Source of the DNA: Gordonia terrae
Lineage (GTDB): Bacteria; Actinomycetota; Actinomycetes; Mycobacteriales; Mycobacteriaceae
NCBI RefSeq assembly: GCF_001698225.1
Contig: NZ_CP016594.1
Span: 248,001-312,000 of the forward strand
Direction of reading: 5' to 3'
DNA: 64,000 nt
Part shown: positions 33,650-41,874 of the stretch, in pieces
Layout of the letters: every line of letters starts with the position of its first letter
How positions within the stretch are numbered: position 1 is the stretch's first letter
Made by a program: the position numbers and the translations under genes
The notes under the pieces: model-generated
Seen by the model: the letters and a program-made list of their open reading frames with translations, nothing else
Told to the model about the DNA's origin: nothing
Databases searched by the model: none

Positions 33650-34447
33650 TCACCCGACCCACGACAGGTGGTCCCGGAGCAGCCCGTATCCGACGAAGGC
33701 GACCACGTCGATGACCGCATGGGCGATGACGAGAGGCCACACGCGACCGCTGACCTGATAGAAGCGGCCGTACACGAGGCCCATGACCAGGTTGCCGACG
33801 CCGGCACCGAAGCCTTGGTACAGGTGATAACCGCCGCGGAGGATCGCGCTGGCGGCGAGCGACGCGCCGTCGGACGCCCCGAGCTGACGCAGCCGGGTGA
33901 TGAAGTACGCGACCACGACGATCTCCTCGGCGGCGGCATTGCCGATCGCGATCAGCACGAGAACCGGCCACTCCCACCAGGTGTCGGCCTGGCTGGGCAC
34001 GAGGCTCGCGTTGAGGCCGAGGGCGCGCGCGACGGCGACGAGTGCCAGCCCGGGGAGGCCGATGATCGCGGCCAGAACCAGACCGGCGGGGACGTCGCGG
34101 CGCGGGGCCCACCGGCCGAGTCCGACTCGCGCGAGTCCGATTCCGCTGCGCCACAACAGGTACACGCCCAGGGCGGCGATGGCGAAGAGTCGGAGTCCGC
34201 TCATGACCTGCCGGACGGCGTCGATGAGGTCGAGGTCGGAGCGGCTGGGATTGAGGGCGACGGTTGTCTCGCCGATGCCGCCGGCGAGCTGTGCCTCGAG
34301 CAGGGCGAGCGCCGCGGAGAGTGCCGAGAACGCGAAGGTCAGGACGCCGACGATGACCAGTTCGACGATGATCCCGCGTCGTTCGATCCGGTCGGTGACG
34401 ACCGGTATGCCGTGCGGGGACGGCTTCAGGTACTCGCGCAAGGCCAT
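33650..34447 (-). CDS. CPBP family intramembrane glutamic endopeptidase
   Basis: A 265-residue membrane protein of the CPBP/Abi family (CAAX-type intramembrane proteases). Catalytic motif one is Glu174-Glu175 in NAAAEEIVVVAYF, motif two RGGYHLYQGF with His208, and motif three His243 in LVIAHAVIDV. About seven helices are predicted. Bacterial members process or protect against peptides; the substrate here is unknown. The ATG at 34447 follows TAGGCT by 7 nt. It lies upstream of the MpaB-like gene on the same strand but is separated by the repeat array. Confidence 0.85.
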   Translation of the reverse strand: MALREYLKPSPHGIPVVTDRIERRGIIVELVIVGVLTFAFSALSAALALLEAQLAGGIGETTVALNPSRSDLDLIDAVRQVMSGLRLFAIAALGVYLLWRSGIGLARVGLGRWAPRRDVPAGLVLAAIIGLPGLALVAVARALGLNASLVPSQADTWWEWPVLVLIAIGNAAAEEIVVVAYFITRLRQLGASDGASLAASAILRGGYHLYQGFGAGVGNLVMGLVYGRFYQVSGRVWPLVIAHAVIDVVAFVGYGLLRDHLSWVG

Positions 34448-34454
34448 GGCGGCC

Positions 34455-34460
34455 AGCCTA
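34455..34460 (-). promoter_or_regulatory. -10 element of the CPBP gene (leaderless)
   Basis: TAGGCT on the minus strand ends 7 nt before the ATG at 34447. Confidence 0.5.
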
Positions 34461-34479
34461 GGGGCCGGCCGGCCTGGGG

Positions 34480-35232
34480 TCAGTCGGGCATCGAGTTCAG
34501 AAACGGGCAGCCCGCGAGGTTGCGGAGCGCGCGGGACAGTTCGAACACGTCGGAGACCGGGCGGGCGAAGGGGAGTCGGACGTCGGAGTCGCCGTCGCGG
34601 CCCTCGATCCGGAAGCGGATGCCGAAGCGGTCGAGGCCGAGCGGCCGCACGCGTCCGGTGCGCAGGTCGGCGGGTAGTTTGCGGACCAGCTGTCCGACGA
34701 TGTCGGCGTGATCGGAGTCGAGGTGCTCGAGCCAGCTGCCCTCGTGCTCCCAGAACGGGTCGGGATCGGCGTCGGCTAGTTCGGTGGCCGGGACCGAGGC
34801 CGCTCCGTCCGAGGACGCGATGACCGCGGTGTCGACCTGCAGACGGAGCATCGACGCACCGTGCCCGATGTCGAGGAGTCCGTCGTCGGGATGCTCGGCC
34901 GCGATCTCGATGGCGAGGTCGCGCTCGAGGTCGCGCGGGACCTCGTGCAGTGTGCCGTTCAGCCAGATCACCGATCGGACGCGCTCACGCAGGTCGATGG
35001 GCGCCCAGTCGGTGACCTCCAGCATGGCGGGGACGCCCTCGGCGACGTCGACGATCCGCATCGCGTCGCCGTCGGTGGGCACGAGGACGAAGGCCTGGGA
35101 CTCGAAGAGGTGCACGACGTCGATCGGGGTGGCGTCCGCGCCCTCGACGGCGAGGATGGCGGAACCGACTCGACGACAGGCCGTTTGGATCATCTCGGCA
35201 TCCGTCGGGCGGTCGGTCGTCGTTCTCGTCAT
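34480..35232 (-). CDS. DUF2470 domain protein, iron-regulated (Rv3839-like)
   Basis: A 250-residue soluble protein. The C-terminal part (about 160-240) matches the DUF2470 fold found in haem-utilisation (HugZ-like) proteins: EHLDSDHADIVGQLVRKLP, then LGLDRFGIRFRIEG and DVRLPFARPVSD. The N-terminal half looks like the split-barrel half of such proteins. Its M. tuberculosis counterpart, Rv3839, is repressed by IdeR under high iron, and a 15-of-19 iron box lies directly upstream here. A role in haem iron release or storage is inferred. The ATG at 35232 has GGAGAG 7 nt upstream. It is divergent from pheA. Confidence 0.8.
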   Translation of the reverse strand: MTRTTTDRPTDAEMIQTACRRVGSAILAVEGADATPIDVVHLFESQAFVLVPTDGDAMRIVDVAEGVPAMLEVTDWAPIDLRERVRSVIWLNGTLHEVPRDLERDLAIEIAAEHPDDGLLDIGHGASMLRLQVDTAVIASSDGAASVPATELADADPDPFWEHEGSWLEHLDSDHADIVGQLVRKLPADLRTGRVRPLGLDRFGIRFRIEGRDGDSDVRLPFARPVSDVFELSRALRNLAGCPFLNSMPD

Positions 35233-35273
35233 GACAGTCTCTCCGGTCGGCGTCGCGGGGCGCGGGTCGTATG

Positions 35274-35292
35274 AAAGGTAACCCTAACCTAA
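35274..35292. promoter_or_regulatory. IdeR-like iron box upstream of the DUF2470 gene
   Basis: AAAGGTAACCCTAACCTAA matches 15 of 19 positions of TTAGGTTAGSCTAACCTAA, with one half-site perfect. It lies about 42 bp upstream of the DUF2470 start, where repressor binding would cover the promoter. Confidence 0.75.
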
Positions 35293-35382
35293 ATTCCCCG
35301 AGCGCATGCGTCAATGGTTTCGGTACACCTGCGTCGAGGTCGGGACGCATACGCGAAACGGTCTCGACGGGCCGGCTTCCAC

Positions 35383-35388
35383 TAGTCT
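35383..35388 (+). promoter_or_regulatory. -10 element of pheA (leaderless)
   Basis: TAGTCT ends 6 nt before the GTG at 35395, favouring it over the GTG at 35392. Confidence 0.55.
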
Positions 35389-35394
35389 CGTGTG

Positions 35395-36363
35395 GTGCCT
35401 GTGATCGCCTACTTCGGCCCGCCCGGAACCTTCACCGAAATGGCACTCGACGCGGTCCTCGCCGCACATCACGACGACACCGCCGGCCTCGACCTGTCCG
35501 GCGAGATCGAGCGTGTCGCCGCGTCGAGTCCCGCCGCCACCATCGCCATGATCCGCAGCGGTGATGCCGAGTACGGCTGCGTGCCGATCGAGAGCTCGCT
35601 CGAGGGTTCGGTGCCCGCGACGATGGACGCGCTGGTGCCGTCTACGAGCGACGCCGCCATCGGGCGCGTGCAGGCTTTCGCCGAGACCGTGCTGGACATC
35701 TCGTTCGCGATCGCCGCGGTCACGCCGCTGCCCCCGGACGAGGTCCGCACCATCGCCGCCTATCCCGTTGCGTCCGCGCAGGTGCGTCGTCGGGTGGGTG
35801 AGCTTTTCCCGAATGCCGAGTTCGTGATCTCGAGCTCCAATGCCGCTGCCGCGCAGGACGCCGCGGCGGGCAGGGCGGATGCCGCGGTCACGACCGGACT
35901 CGCGGCGAGCCTGTCCGGGCTGGTGGTGCTCGCCGACGGCGTCGCCGACGCGCGGGACGCGACCACAAGGTTCCTTCTGCTCGGTCGGCCCGGGGTCCCA
36001 GTGCCCCGAACCGGCGCCGACCGGACGTCGGTCATCCTCGACCTGTCGAACGAGCCGGGCAGCCTGATGGCGGCGATGAACGAATTCGCCTCGCGCGGAA
36101 TCGACCTCACCCGTATCGAATCGCGCCCACAGCGCGACGAGGCACAGGGGCGCAGCATCGCCGGACGGTACCGGTTCTTCCTCGACGCCGTCGGTCACAT
36201 CGACGACGCCGCCGTCGCCGAAGCGCTTGCCGCCCTGCATCGCCGGTGTGAGCGCGTGGTGTTCCTCGGGTCGTGGCCCGCGGTGCGCACCACCGGCGCC
36301 ACGCCGCCCGATCACACCGAGTCGCTCGCCTGGGTCGACTCGATGCGCCGAGGAGGCAACTGA
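35395..36363 (+). CDS. pheA: Prephenate dehydratase
   Basis: A 322-residue prephenate dehydratase, the step from prephenate to phenylpyruvate in phenylalanine synthesis. The catalytic domain (about 1-195) opens IAYFGPPGTFTE and ends in the essential T-R-F motif, Thr191-Arg192-Phe193. An ACT regulatory domain (about 212-290) holds the phenylalanine-binding E-S-R-P motif at 242-245. There is no chorismate mutase domain, as in other actinobacteria. GTG 35395 is set by the -10 element. Its stop overlaps the start of the next gene (TGATG), so the two are coupled. Confidence 0.94.
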   Translation: MPVIAYFGPPGTFTEMALDAVLAAHHDDTAGLDLSGEIERVAASSPAATIAMIRSGDAEYGCVPIESSLEGSVPATMDALVPSTSDAAIGRVQAFAETVLDISFAIAAVTPLPPDEVRTIAAYPVASAQVRRRVGELFPNAEFVISSSNAAAAQDAAAGRADAAVTTGLAASLSGLVVLADGVADARDATTRFLLLGRPGVPVPRTGADRTSVILDLSNEPGSLMAAMNEFASRGIDLTRIESRPQRDEAQGRSIAGRYRFFLDAVGHIDDAAVAEALAALHRRCERVVFLGSWPAVRTTGATPPDHTESLAWVDSMRRGGN

Positions 36364-37022
36364 TGGCGCGCCTGCACCTGGTCCGCCACGGCGAGACCAC
36401 CTCGAACGTCATGCGCCGCCTCGACACCGCCCTGCCCGGTGCCGCACTCACCGATTTCGGTGCGCGGCAGGGCGTTCGGTTCGGCCTGGAGAACGCTCCG
36501 GAACACCACGCGGTGTTGCTCAGTTCGCGTGCACTCCGCGCACGCCAGACCGCCGAACTCATCGGCTCGGTGTGGGACGTGGAGACCGCGCCGATCGACG
36601 GTGTGCACGAGGTGCAGGCCGGCGATCTGGAGGATCGCACCGACCGCGAGTCCTATGAGGTCTTCCAGGACATCATGCACCGCTGGCACGACGGCGATCT
36701 CGACGCACGCATCCCGGGCGGCGAATCCCTGGCGATGGTCTACGACCGGTACCTGCCGACGGTCGAGGACCTGGCCGACATGTACCTCACCGGACCGGAC
36801 CAGCGCGATGTGTTCCTGGTGAGTCACGGTGCGGCCATTCGCCTGGTCGCCGCACGGCTGGCCGGGATCGACTCCCGGTTCGCCGCGGCAACCCACCTGG
36901 GCAACACCGGTTCCATCGAACTGGAGTACTCCGACGGGCTGTGGGTGTGCCGGCGATGGGGTGCCGCGACGGCCCCGTTCGAGGTGGTCGACGAGCCGCT
37001 CGTCGACGAACCGATGGGCTGA
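36363..37022 (+). CDS. Histidine phosphatase family protein (phosphoglycerate-mutase-like)
   Basis: A 219-residue member of the histidine phosphatase superfamily, the counterpart of the gene called gpm2 or Rv3837c in M. tuberculosis. The LVRHGET motif (5-11) holds the phosphorylated His, SSRALRARQT near 54-63 is the second conserved block, and LVSHGAAIRLV near 155-165 has the second His. Whether it is a mutase or a phosphatase cannot be told. AGGAGG lies 8 nt before the ATG, which overlaps the pheA stop. It ends directly at a tandem-repeat block. Confidence 0.85.
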   Translation: MARLHLVRHGETTSNVMRRLDTALPGAALTDFGARQGVRFGLENAPEHHAVLLSSRALRARQTAELIGSVWDVETAPIDGVHEVQAGDLEDRTDRESYEVFQDIMHRWHDGDLDARIPGGESLAMVYDRYLPTVEDLADMYLTGPDQRDVFLVSHGAAIRLVAARLAGIDSRFAAATHLGNTGSIELEYSDGLWVCRRWGAATAPFEVVDEPLVDEPMG

Positions 37023-37024
37023 GG

Positions 37025-37126
37025 GCGTCACCCCGTTCCCTGAGGAGCGAGCTTGCGAGCGTCACTCCGTTCCCTGAGGAGCGAGCTTGCGAGCGTCACC
37101 CCGTTCCCTGAGGAGCGAGCTTGCGA
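37025..37126. repeat. Three 34-bp tandem repeats between convergent genes
   Basis: Units start at 37025, 37059 and 37093 and are identical except for one base in the second (CACTCC for CACCCC). A partial fourth copy begins at 37127 and ends GTCTCGAAGGG. The words TTCCCTGAGGAGCGAGCTTG link it to the mosaic repeats at 4125 and 28281. The block exactly fills the space between the stop codons of the mutase-like and hemerythrin genes. Confidence 0.85.
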
Positions 37127-37139
37127 GCGTCTCGAAGGG

Positions 37140-37640
37140 CTACTTGATGATGGCGTCGACCGTCTTCTTCAGGGCCGAGGGTTGCGAGGGCCGGCGCGGA
37201 GCCTTCTCCCGGCGGCGCAGCATCTCCTCACCGATCTCGCGCAGTTCCTTGCGGCTCAATGCGTCTCGGACCTTCGGGAACCATTCGTCCTCTTCCTCCT
37301 CGATGTGGTGCTCGACGTTCTCGATGAGGACGGTGGTCTTGGCGTCGAATCGCTCGGCGTCCGGCGAGAGGGCGGCCAGCTCGACGACGAGGACGTCGGC
37401 GACGTGGTGCTCCTCGTAGGACTCGAGGATGTCGTCCTCGAGGTCGGGCACGCGCTTGCGGATCTCCGGGTACATCACCTCGTTCTCGATGTACGTGTGC
37501 ACGGTGAGGGCCTCGATGATCTTGTCGACGATCTTGCCCTTGGTCTTGACGGCGTTGTCGCCCTGCGACTTGAAGTCGCGGAACAGTTTGCGGATCTCTT
37601 TGTGCTCATCCCGGAGGATGACGATGGCGTCTGAGGACAT
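37140..37640 (-). CDS. Hemerythrin HHE domain protein
   Basis: A 166-residue helical protein with a hemerythrin-like di-iron site. Probable ligands are His13 (DEHKEI), His48 (VHTYIENE), Glu54, His78/79 (EEHHVAD), His111/112 (VEHHIEEEE) and Glu116. Such proteins bind oxygen or nitric oxide or respond to oxidative stress. The C-terminal 25 residues are basic and low-complexity (RRREKAPRRP). CAGGAG lies 8 nt before the ATG at 37640. No operon partner is visible. Confidence 0.88.
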   Translation of the reverse strand: MSSDAIVILRDEHKEIRKLFRDFKSQGDNAVKTKGKIVDKIIEALTVHTYIENEVMYPEIRKRVPDLEDDILESYEEHHVADVLVVELAALSPDAERFDAKTTVLIENVEHHIEEEEDEWFPKVRDALSRKELREIGEEMLRRREKAPRRPSQPSALKKTVDAIIK

Positions 37641-37735
37641 GGACGTACTCCTGAGATAGAGGGCTGCTCGATCTGCTACCCCTCGTACCTCGTTCCGTCG
37701 CAGGTCAAACATCGAACCCGGTGGACGCGGCGCCA

Positions 37736-38086
37736 CTACCCCCAGCCGTTGGCGTGCAGCCAGTCGTCGTCGATGCCGAAGTGGTGCGCGATCTCGTGGA
37801 CGACGGTGACCGCGACCTCGTGCACGACCTCCTCCCGCGAGTGACACATCGCGAGGATGGGATCGCGGTAGATGGTGATGGTGTCCGGCAAGAAACCGCC
37901 GTAGTCGCTGGTCCGCATCGTCAGTGCCACACCGTGATACAGACCGAGGATGCCCGGCTCCTCGGGGTTGGACGGCTCGACGAGGATGACCACGTTGTTC
38001 ATCGCGTCGGTCAGATCGGTCGGGATGGTGTCCAGGGCATCGGAGACCAGCCCGTCGAACTCGTCGTCGGACATCGGAACGGGCAT
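37736..38086 (-). CDS. Metallopeptidase family protein (zincin-like, Rv3836 type)
   Basis: A 116-residue small zincin-like protein. The zinc motif H97-E-I-A-H101 lies near the C terminus in VTVVHEIAHHFGIDD, followed by an Asp as possible third ligand. EEPGILGLYHGV at 42-52 and DTITIYRDPIL at 68-78 are typical of the family, which is widespread in actinobacteria but has no proven substrate. Start ATG 38086 or, four codons later, ATG 38074. It follows the septum-formation gene by 4 nt, so they form an operon. Confidence 0.85.
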   Translation of the reverse strand: MPVPMSDDEFDGLVSDALDTIPTDLTDAMNNVVILVEPSNPEEPGILGLYHGVALTMRTSDYGGFLPDTITIYRDPILAMCHSREEVVHEVAVTVVHEIAHHFGIDDDWLHANGWG

Positions 38087-38090
38087 CGGC

Positions 38091-39248
38091 TCAGCCCGCC
38101 GGGGCCGGGGCTTCGTCGGGGTTGGGCGCGATCCCCGGTGGAAGCGGCACCGGGGTGGGTAGAGCACGCCCCGGAGGAGCCTCCGGAGGCGCGACCGGTG
38201 CCCGCCCGTTGATCAGCAGGGCGCCGCCCTTGGCGTCGCCGACGAGGGTCGCGAACCCGCCGCGCTTGTCGGGGAGGCCCAGGTAGCACACCACCTTGCG
38301 GCTGCCGGCGAGCCAGCTCGGCTCGCTGAGTACCGACCACTGGACATTGAGCGTGGTCGCGTCGAGCGGCTTGCGCCCGCCGGCGAACCGTTCGGCCTGG
38401 ACCGGACAGATCGACCCGAGGTAACCGTTCTGTGCACCGGTCGGCGGCCACGGCTTGTTCGACATCCGGTCACCGAAACGGACCGACAGATCGACGATCC
38501 CGGTCGTCTGGAAGGCGTGGGGCTCAGCGCAGTTCACCGCGAAGCCGGTCGGGGCGCGGGTCTCGGTGTCGATACCGACGCACGTTCCCTCGGGCCAGAC
38601 GTAGGACTGGTTCTGATCGGCCACCCGGCCGGAGAACTGGACCGGCGCACCGTCGGCGCCGTTCTCCTGGACCCCGCAGCGCAACTGTCGCGCGCCCTTG
38701 TCCCACTGCGCCTGTGACGGGTACATCATGCCGACCGCGAAGCGGCCCTGCGGGTCGAGGCGCCCGTCGAGATACTGGTCCACCATCACCGGGCACTGCT
38801 CGTCGCGGATCGCGGCGAACCGCTCGGCACCCGGCCAGAGAGCGTCCTCGCCGAACTCGGCGCCGGGGATCAAGGCGGTGTCGATGGCGCCCGCGACCTC
38901 GAAGCGGTGCTTCTGCTCGCACGGTACGTCGACCGGCTGCCCGGGGTTCCCGGCCGGCCAATCGAGGCAGTCGCCCGCCACCGACTTGGTGAAGGCGTTC
39001 TCGATGAGCCGTTCGCCTTCGCCGATGTTGCTGCCGCCGACGCTGCCGCTGTCGTCGAAGACCCCCGTCGCGAAGGCGATCCCGCCCGCCACGATCGCGC
39101 CGACGACGATCGCGCCGAGGATCACGAAGACCGGATTGCGGGCGAAGTTGCCTGGTCGGCGGGCTCCACCGGCCGGTCGGCCGGATGCGGGCGCGGTGGG
39201 CGCGTCGGCATCGGCGGGGCGGCTGCGGTCGGGGTCGGGCGCGTTCAT
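38091..39248 (-). CDS. Septum formation family membrane protein (Rv3835-like)
   Basis: A 385-residue single-pass membrane protein. A Pro/Ala-rich cytoplasmic tail (1-38) precedes a helix at about 40-62 (VFVILGAIVVGAIVAGGIAF). The exported part carries two Cys-containing septum-formation-type (PF13845-like) modules: VAGDCLDWP ... VPCEQKHRFEVAGAI near 90-120 and EGTCVGIDT ... VNCAEPHAFQTTGIV near 220-255. A Pro-rich tail ends the protein. The second-messenger or division role is not established. The neighbour and order match Rv3835-Rv3836 beside serS and pheA in M. tuberculosis. Confidence 0.82.
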   Translation of the reverse strand: MNAPDPDRSRPADADAPTAPASGRPAGGARRPGNFARNPVFVILGAIVVGAIVAGGIAFATGVFDDSGSVGGSNIGEGERLIENAFTKSVAGDCLDWPAGNPGQPVDVPCEQKHRFEVAGAIDTALIPGAEFGEDALWPGAERFAAIRDEQCPVMVDQYLDGRLDPQGRFAVGMMYPSQAQWDKGARQLRCGVQENGADGAPVQFSGRVADQNQSYVWPEGTCVGIDTETRAPTGFAVNCAEPHAFQTTGIVDLSVRFGDRMSNKPWPPTGAQNGYLGSICPVQAERFAGGRKPLDATTLNVQWSVLSEPSWLAGSRKVVCYLGLPDKRGGFATLVGDAKGGALLINGRAPVAPPEAPPGRALPTPVPLPPGIAPNPDEAPAPAG

Positions 39249-39357
39249 CGGGATCCATCATGCCTAACGGACCCGACCGGGCACACCCTCGTGCTCGGAT
39301 GCTCCGACGCAGCCATGCCCAGGATGGACGCCAACGCGCGGTCTGGTGCCTGTTCGG

Positions 39358-40140
39358 TCACCCGCGGTCGGACGCCATGTGTCGTGCGGCGAGTCCGGTG
39401 AGCTCGTTGCGGAACTCCTCGTACGCGTCGCGGAGACGATCGCCCGGCCACGGCTCCGGTAGTAGTTCGCCGGGCAGGAGCGGGTCGCGCAGGATGTGGC
39501 GCACGATGGCTGCGGCGATCTCGAAGCGGTTCGCGATGCCGGGCGCCGCCGCGAGCGCGTCGAGCAACTCATCGGCCGACGATGCCCAGGCCGACGGTGT
39601 GAACAGGCGGGAAGCCAGGTCCGTCGACGCCTCCTCGGGAGCTGCACGGAAGAGGTTCAGGCGTCGGCGCAGGTCCGGGGAGAACTCGAGGTCGAGATTG
39701 GCCGGACGCGCCCACACGCCCTCCCGGATCTCGCCGAGTCGTGCTTTCTGCAGTGTGTCGCGCAGGAGCGCACGTTCGGTCGAACTCTCGGAACCGACGG
39801 TCACGACGGCGAGATCCCACATCCCGTCCCAGTCGCGCCGCGCCGGATGCAGTGCGTGGTCCTGTCGTTGCTGTCGTTCGAGGAGCCGCGGCGAGAGCCG
39901 GCAGCGACCGTTCGTGCGTTCCAGATCTCCCGCGGCGACCAGTCGCGTGAGGGCCACGCGGACGGTCGATTCGCGCAGACCGAGGTCGGTGGCCATCGCC
40001 ACGATCCCGGTGATCGACGCATCGGGCGAATCGAGTCCGAGCAGCGCACTGAGAATGACCGAACGCGCCGTGAGCTTGGGAATCTCCACGCGTCCGGGCA
40101 CGCGGTCGATGCTATCGGCCGACTCGTCGCACGTCGCCAC
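39358..40140 (-). CDS. PaaX family transcriptional regulator
   Basis: A 260-residue regulator of the PaaX family, GntR-like winged helix proteins that usually sense an aryl- or acyl-CoA. Residues about 20-85 are the DNA-binding domain (TARSVILSALLGLD, then GLRESTVRVALTRLVAAGDL). The C-terminal part (about 100-260) has the PaaX layout with WDGMWDLAVVTV. The start GTG 40140 lies 6 nt after a TAATAT -10. It is divergent from an acyl-CoA dehydrogenase/crotonase operon, the likely target. Confidence 0.85.
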   Translation of the reverse strand: MATCDESADSIDRVPGRVEIPKLTARSVILSALLGLDSPDASITGIVAMATDLGLRESTVRVALTRLVAAGDLERTNGRCRLSPRLLERQQRQDHALHPARRDWDGMWDLAVVTVGSESSTERALLRDTLQKARLGEIREGVWARPANLDLEFSPDLRRRLNLFRAAPEEASTDLASRLFTPSAWASSADELLDALAAAPGIANRFEIAAAIVRHILRDPLLPGELLPEPWPGDRLRDAYEEFRNELTGLAARHMASDRG

Positions 40141-40146
40141 ACGCGG

Positions 40147-40152
40147 ATATTA
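40147..40152 (-). promoter_or_regulatory. -10 element of the PaaX-like gene (leaderless)
   Basis: TAATAT on the minus strand ends 6 nt before the GTG at 40140. The divergent gap to 40224 is AT-rich and must also hold the acyl-CoA dehydrogenase promoter and the regulator's operator. Confidence 0.55.
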
Positions 40153-40224
40153 CTGAACTATAGCGAGCGCGTGAGAAGTGTAATACGGTGGATGGCGACC
40201 CCGATCAGGAAGGTGGGTCAGGCC

Positions 40225-41874
40225 ATGTCCACCCATGTCGTCACCAATCAGGTCCCCGAACTCGTCGACTTCGACTCCGCGGACACCCCGGCCATCGCCG
40301 AGGCGGTCCATCGCGCGGGCGCCGACCACATGCTCGAGGAGTTGCACCGGATCGGCCGGCTGGCCGGGGGCGCCGAGGCGCTCGGTTGGGGCGATCTCGC
40401 CGAGTCCCGCCCCCCGGAGCTGCGGACCCATGACCGGTACGGCAACCGGGTGGACGAGGTCGTGTACGACCCCGCCTACCACCACCTCATGCGGACGGGC
40501 ATCGGCCTCGGCCTCGCCGGAACCGCGTGGTCGAACCCGAGCCCGACAGCGCATTTCGAGCGAGCCGTGAAGTCGAGCGTGTGGGGACAGGTGGACGCCG
40601 GACACGGATGTCCGATGTCGATGACCTACGGGGTGGTGCCTGCCCTGCGCGCCAACGCCGAGCTCGCCGAACTCTATGAACCGCTTCTGGTCTCGACGAC
40701 GTATGAGCCCGGGCTCCGGAGCCCGCTGTCGAAGGCGGGACTGACGGCCGGGATGTCGATGACGGAGAAGCAGGGCGGGTCCGATGTCCGCGCGAACACG
40801 ACGACCGCAGTCGCGCAGTCGGATGGCTCGTATCGCATCACCGGGCACAAGTGGTTCACCTCCGCGCCGATGTGCGATGTGTTCTTGGTGCTGGCACAAG
40901 CGCCGGGAGGTCTGTCGTGTTTCTTCGTACCGCGGGTGCTTCCCGACGGGACGCGCAACACCTTCCAGCTGCAGCGGCTGAAAGCCAAGTTGGGCAACCA
41001 CTCCAACGCGAGCAGTGAAGTGGAGTACGACGACACCGTCGGATGGCTCGTCGGTGATGAGGGCCGCGGCGTGGCGACGATCATCGAGATGGTCAACATG
41101 ACCCGCCTGGACTGCACCCTCGGGTCGGCGACCGGCATGCGGGTCGGCGTCGCCCAGGCCGCCCACCACGCCACCCACCGTCGGGCCTTCGGTGCCGCGC
41201 TCGTCGATCAGCCGTTGATGCGCAACGTCCTCGCCGATCTGGCGATCGAGTCGGAAGGCGCGACGATGACGGCGCTGTGGCTCGCGGAGTTGACCGACCG
41301 GGCCGTCGCGGGCGACCAACGGGCCGACGCCCTACGACGGATCTCGCTCGCGGTCAGCAAGTACCACGTGTGCAAGCGGGCGCCGATCCATGCCGCGGAG
41401 TCGCTGGAGTGCCTGGGCGGCAACGGATATGTGGAGGAGTCTCGGATGCCGAGGCTCTACCGGGAGGCCCCGCTCATGTCGATCTGGGAGGGGTCGGGCA
41501 ACGTCGCCGCCCTGGACGTGCTGCGGGCGATGGTCAAACAACCGGACACGGTGACCGCGTTTCTCGACGAGATCGACCGCGCGGCAGGGGCCGACCGCCG
41601 CCTCGACGCCGCTGCGGCCGATCTGCGGCGCGAGTTCGATGACCTCGATGAGATGCAGTACCGAGCCCGCCGGGTGGTCGGCCGCATGGCCCAGCTCCTA
41701 CAGGCCTCCCTGCTGGTGCGCAACGGGCACCCGGCCGTCGCCGATGCGTTCGTCGTGAGCCGCCTCGGCAACGACCGGGGTGATGTGTTCGGCACGTTGC
41801 CGACGGGGGTCGACACGGCGTCCATCATCGAACGCGTGATCCCGAAGACGGTGCAGGAGAACACACATGGTTGA
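40225..41874 (+). CDS. Acyl-CoA dehydrogenase, AidB-like
   Basis: A 549-residue flavoprotein of the acyl-CoA dehydrogenase superfamily; its length and the MSMTEKQGGSDVRAN and HKWFTSAPMCD motifs place it with the AidB-like group. ECLGGNGYVEE near 395-405 is the conserved FAD-contact block, and YREAPLMSIWEGSGNV follows. AidB itself protects DNA in E. coli, but most homologues are of unknown function. ATG 40225 has AGGAAGG about 9 nt upstream; ATG 40192 is also in frame. Its end overlaps the crotonase start by 8 nt. Confidence 0.88.
   Translation: MSTHVVTNQVPELVDFDSADTPAIAEAVHRAGADHMLEELHRIGRLAGGAEALGWGDLAESRPPELRTHDRYGNRVDEVVYDPAYHHLMRTGIGLGLAGTAWSNPSPTAHFERAVKSSVWGQVDAGHGCPMSMTYGVVPALRANAELAELYEPLLVSTTYEPGLRSPLSKAGLTAGMSMTEKQGGSDVRANTTTAVAQSDGSYRITGHKWFTSAPMCDVFLVLAQAPGGLSCFFVPRVLPDGTRNTFQLQRLKAKLGNHSNASSEVEYDDTVGWLVGDEGRGVATIIEMVNMTRLDCTLGSATGMRVGVAQAAHHATHRRAFGAALVDQPLMRNVLADLAIESEGATMTALWLAELTDRAVAGDQRADALRRISLAVSKYHVCKRAPIHAAESLECLGGNGYVEESRMPRLYREAPLMSIWEGSGNVAALDVLRAMVKQPDTVTAFLDEIDRAAGADRRLDAAAADLRREFDDLDEMQYRARRVVGRMAQLLQASLLVRNGHPAVADAFVVSRLGNDRGDVFGTLPTGVDTASIIERVIPKTVQENTHG

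Noticed and set aside
33475..33939. Frame with heptad peptide repeats (VDRAS, VDCAS) across the 21-bp array
   Set aside because: It is mostly antisense to the CPBP gene and has no start signal; the repeat is better read as DNA-level.
37025..37126. Possible CRISPR array in the 34-bp repeats
   Set aside because: Units are directly adjacent with no spacers, and there are no cas genes.
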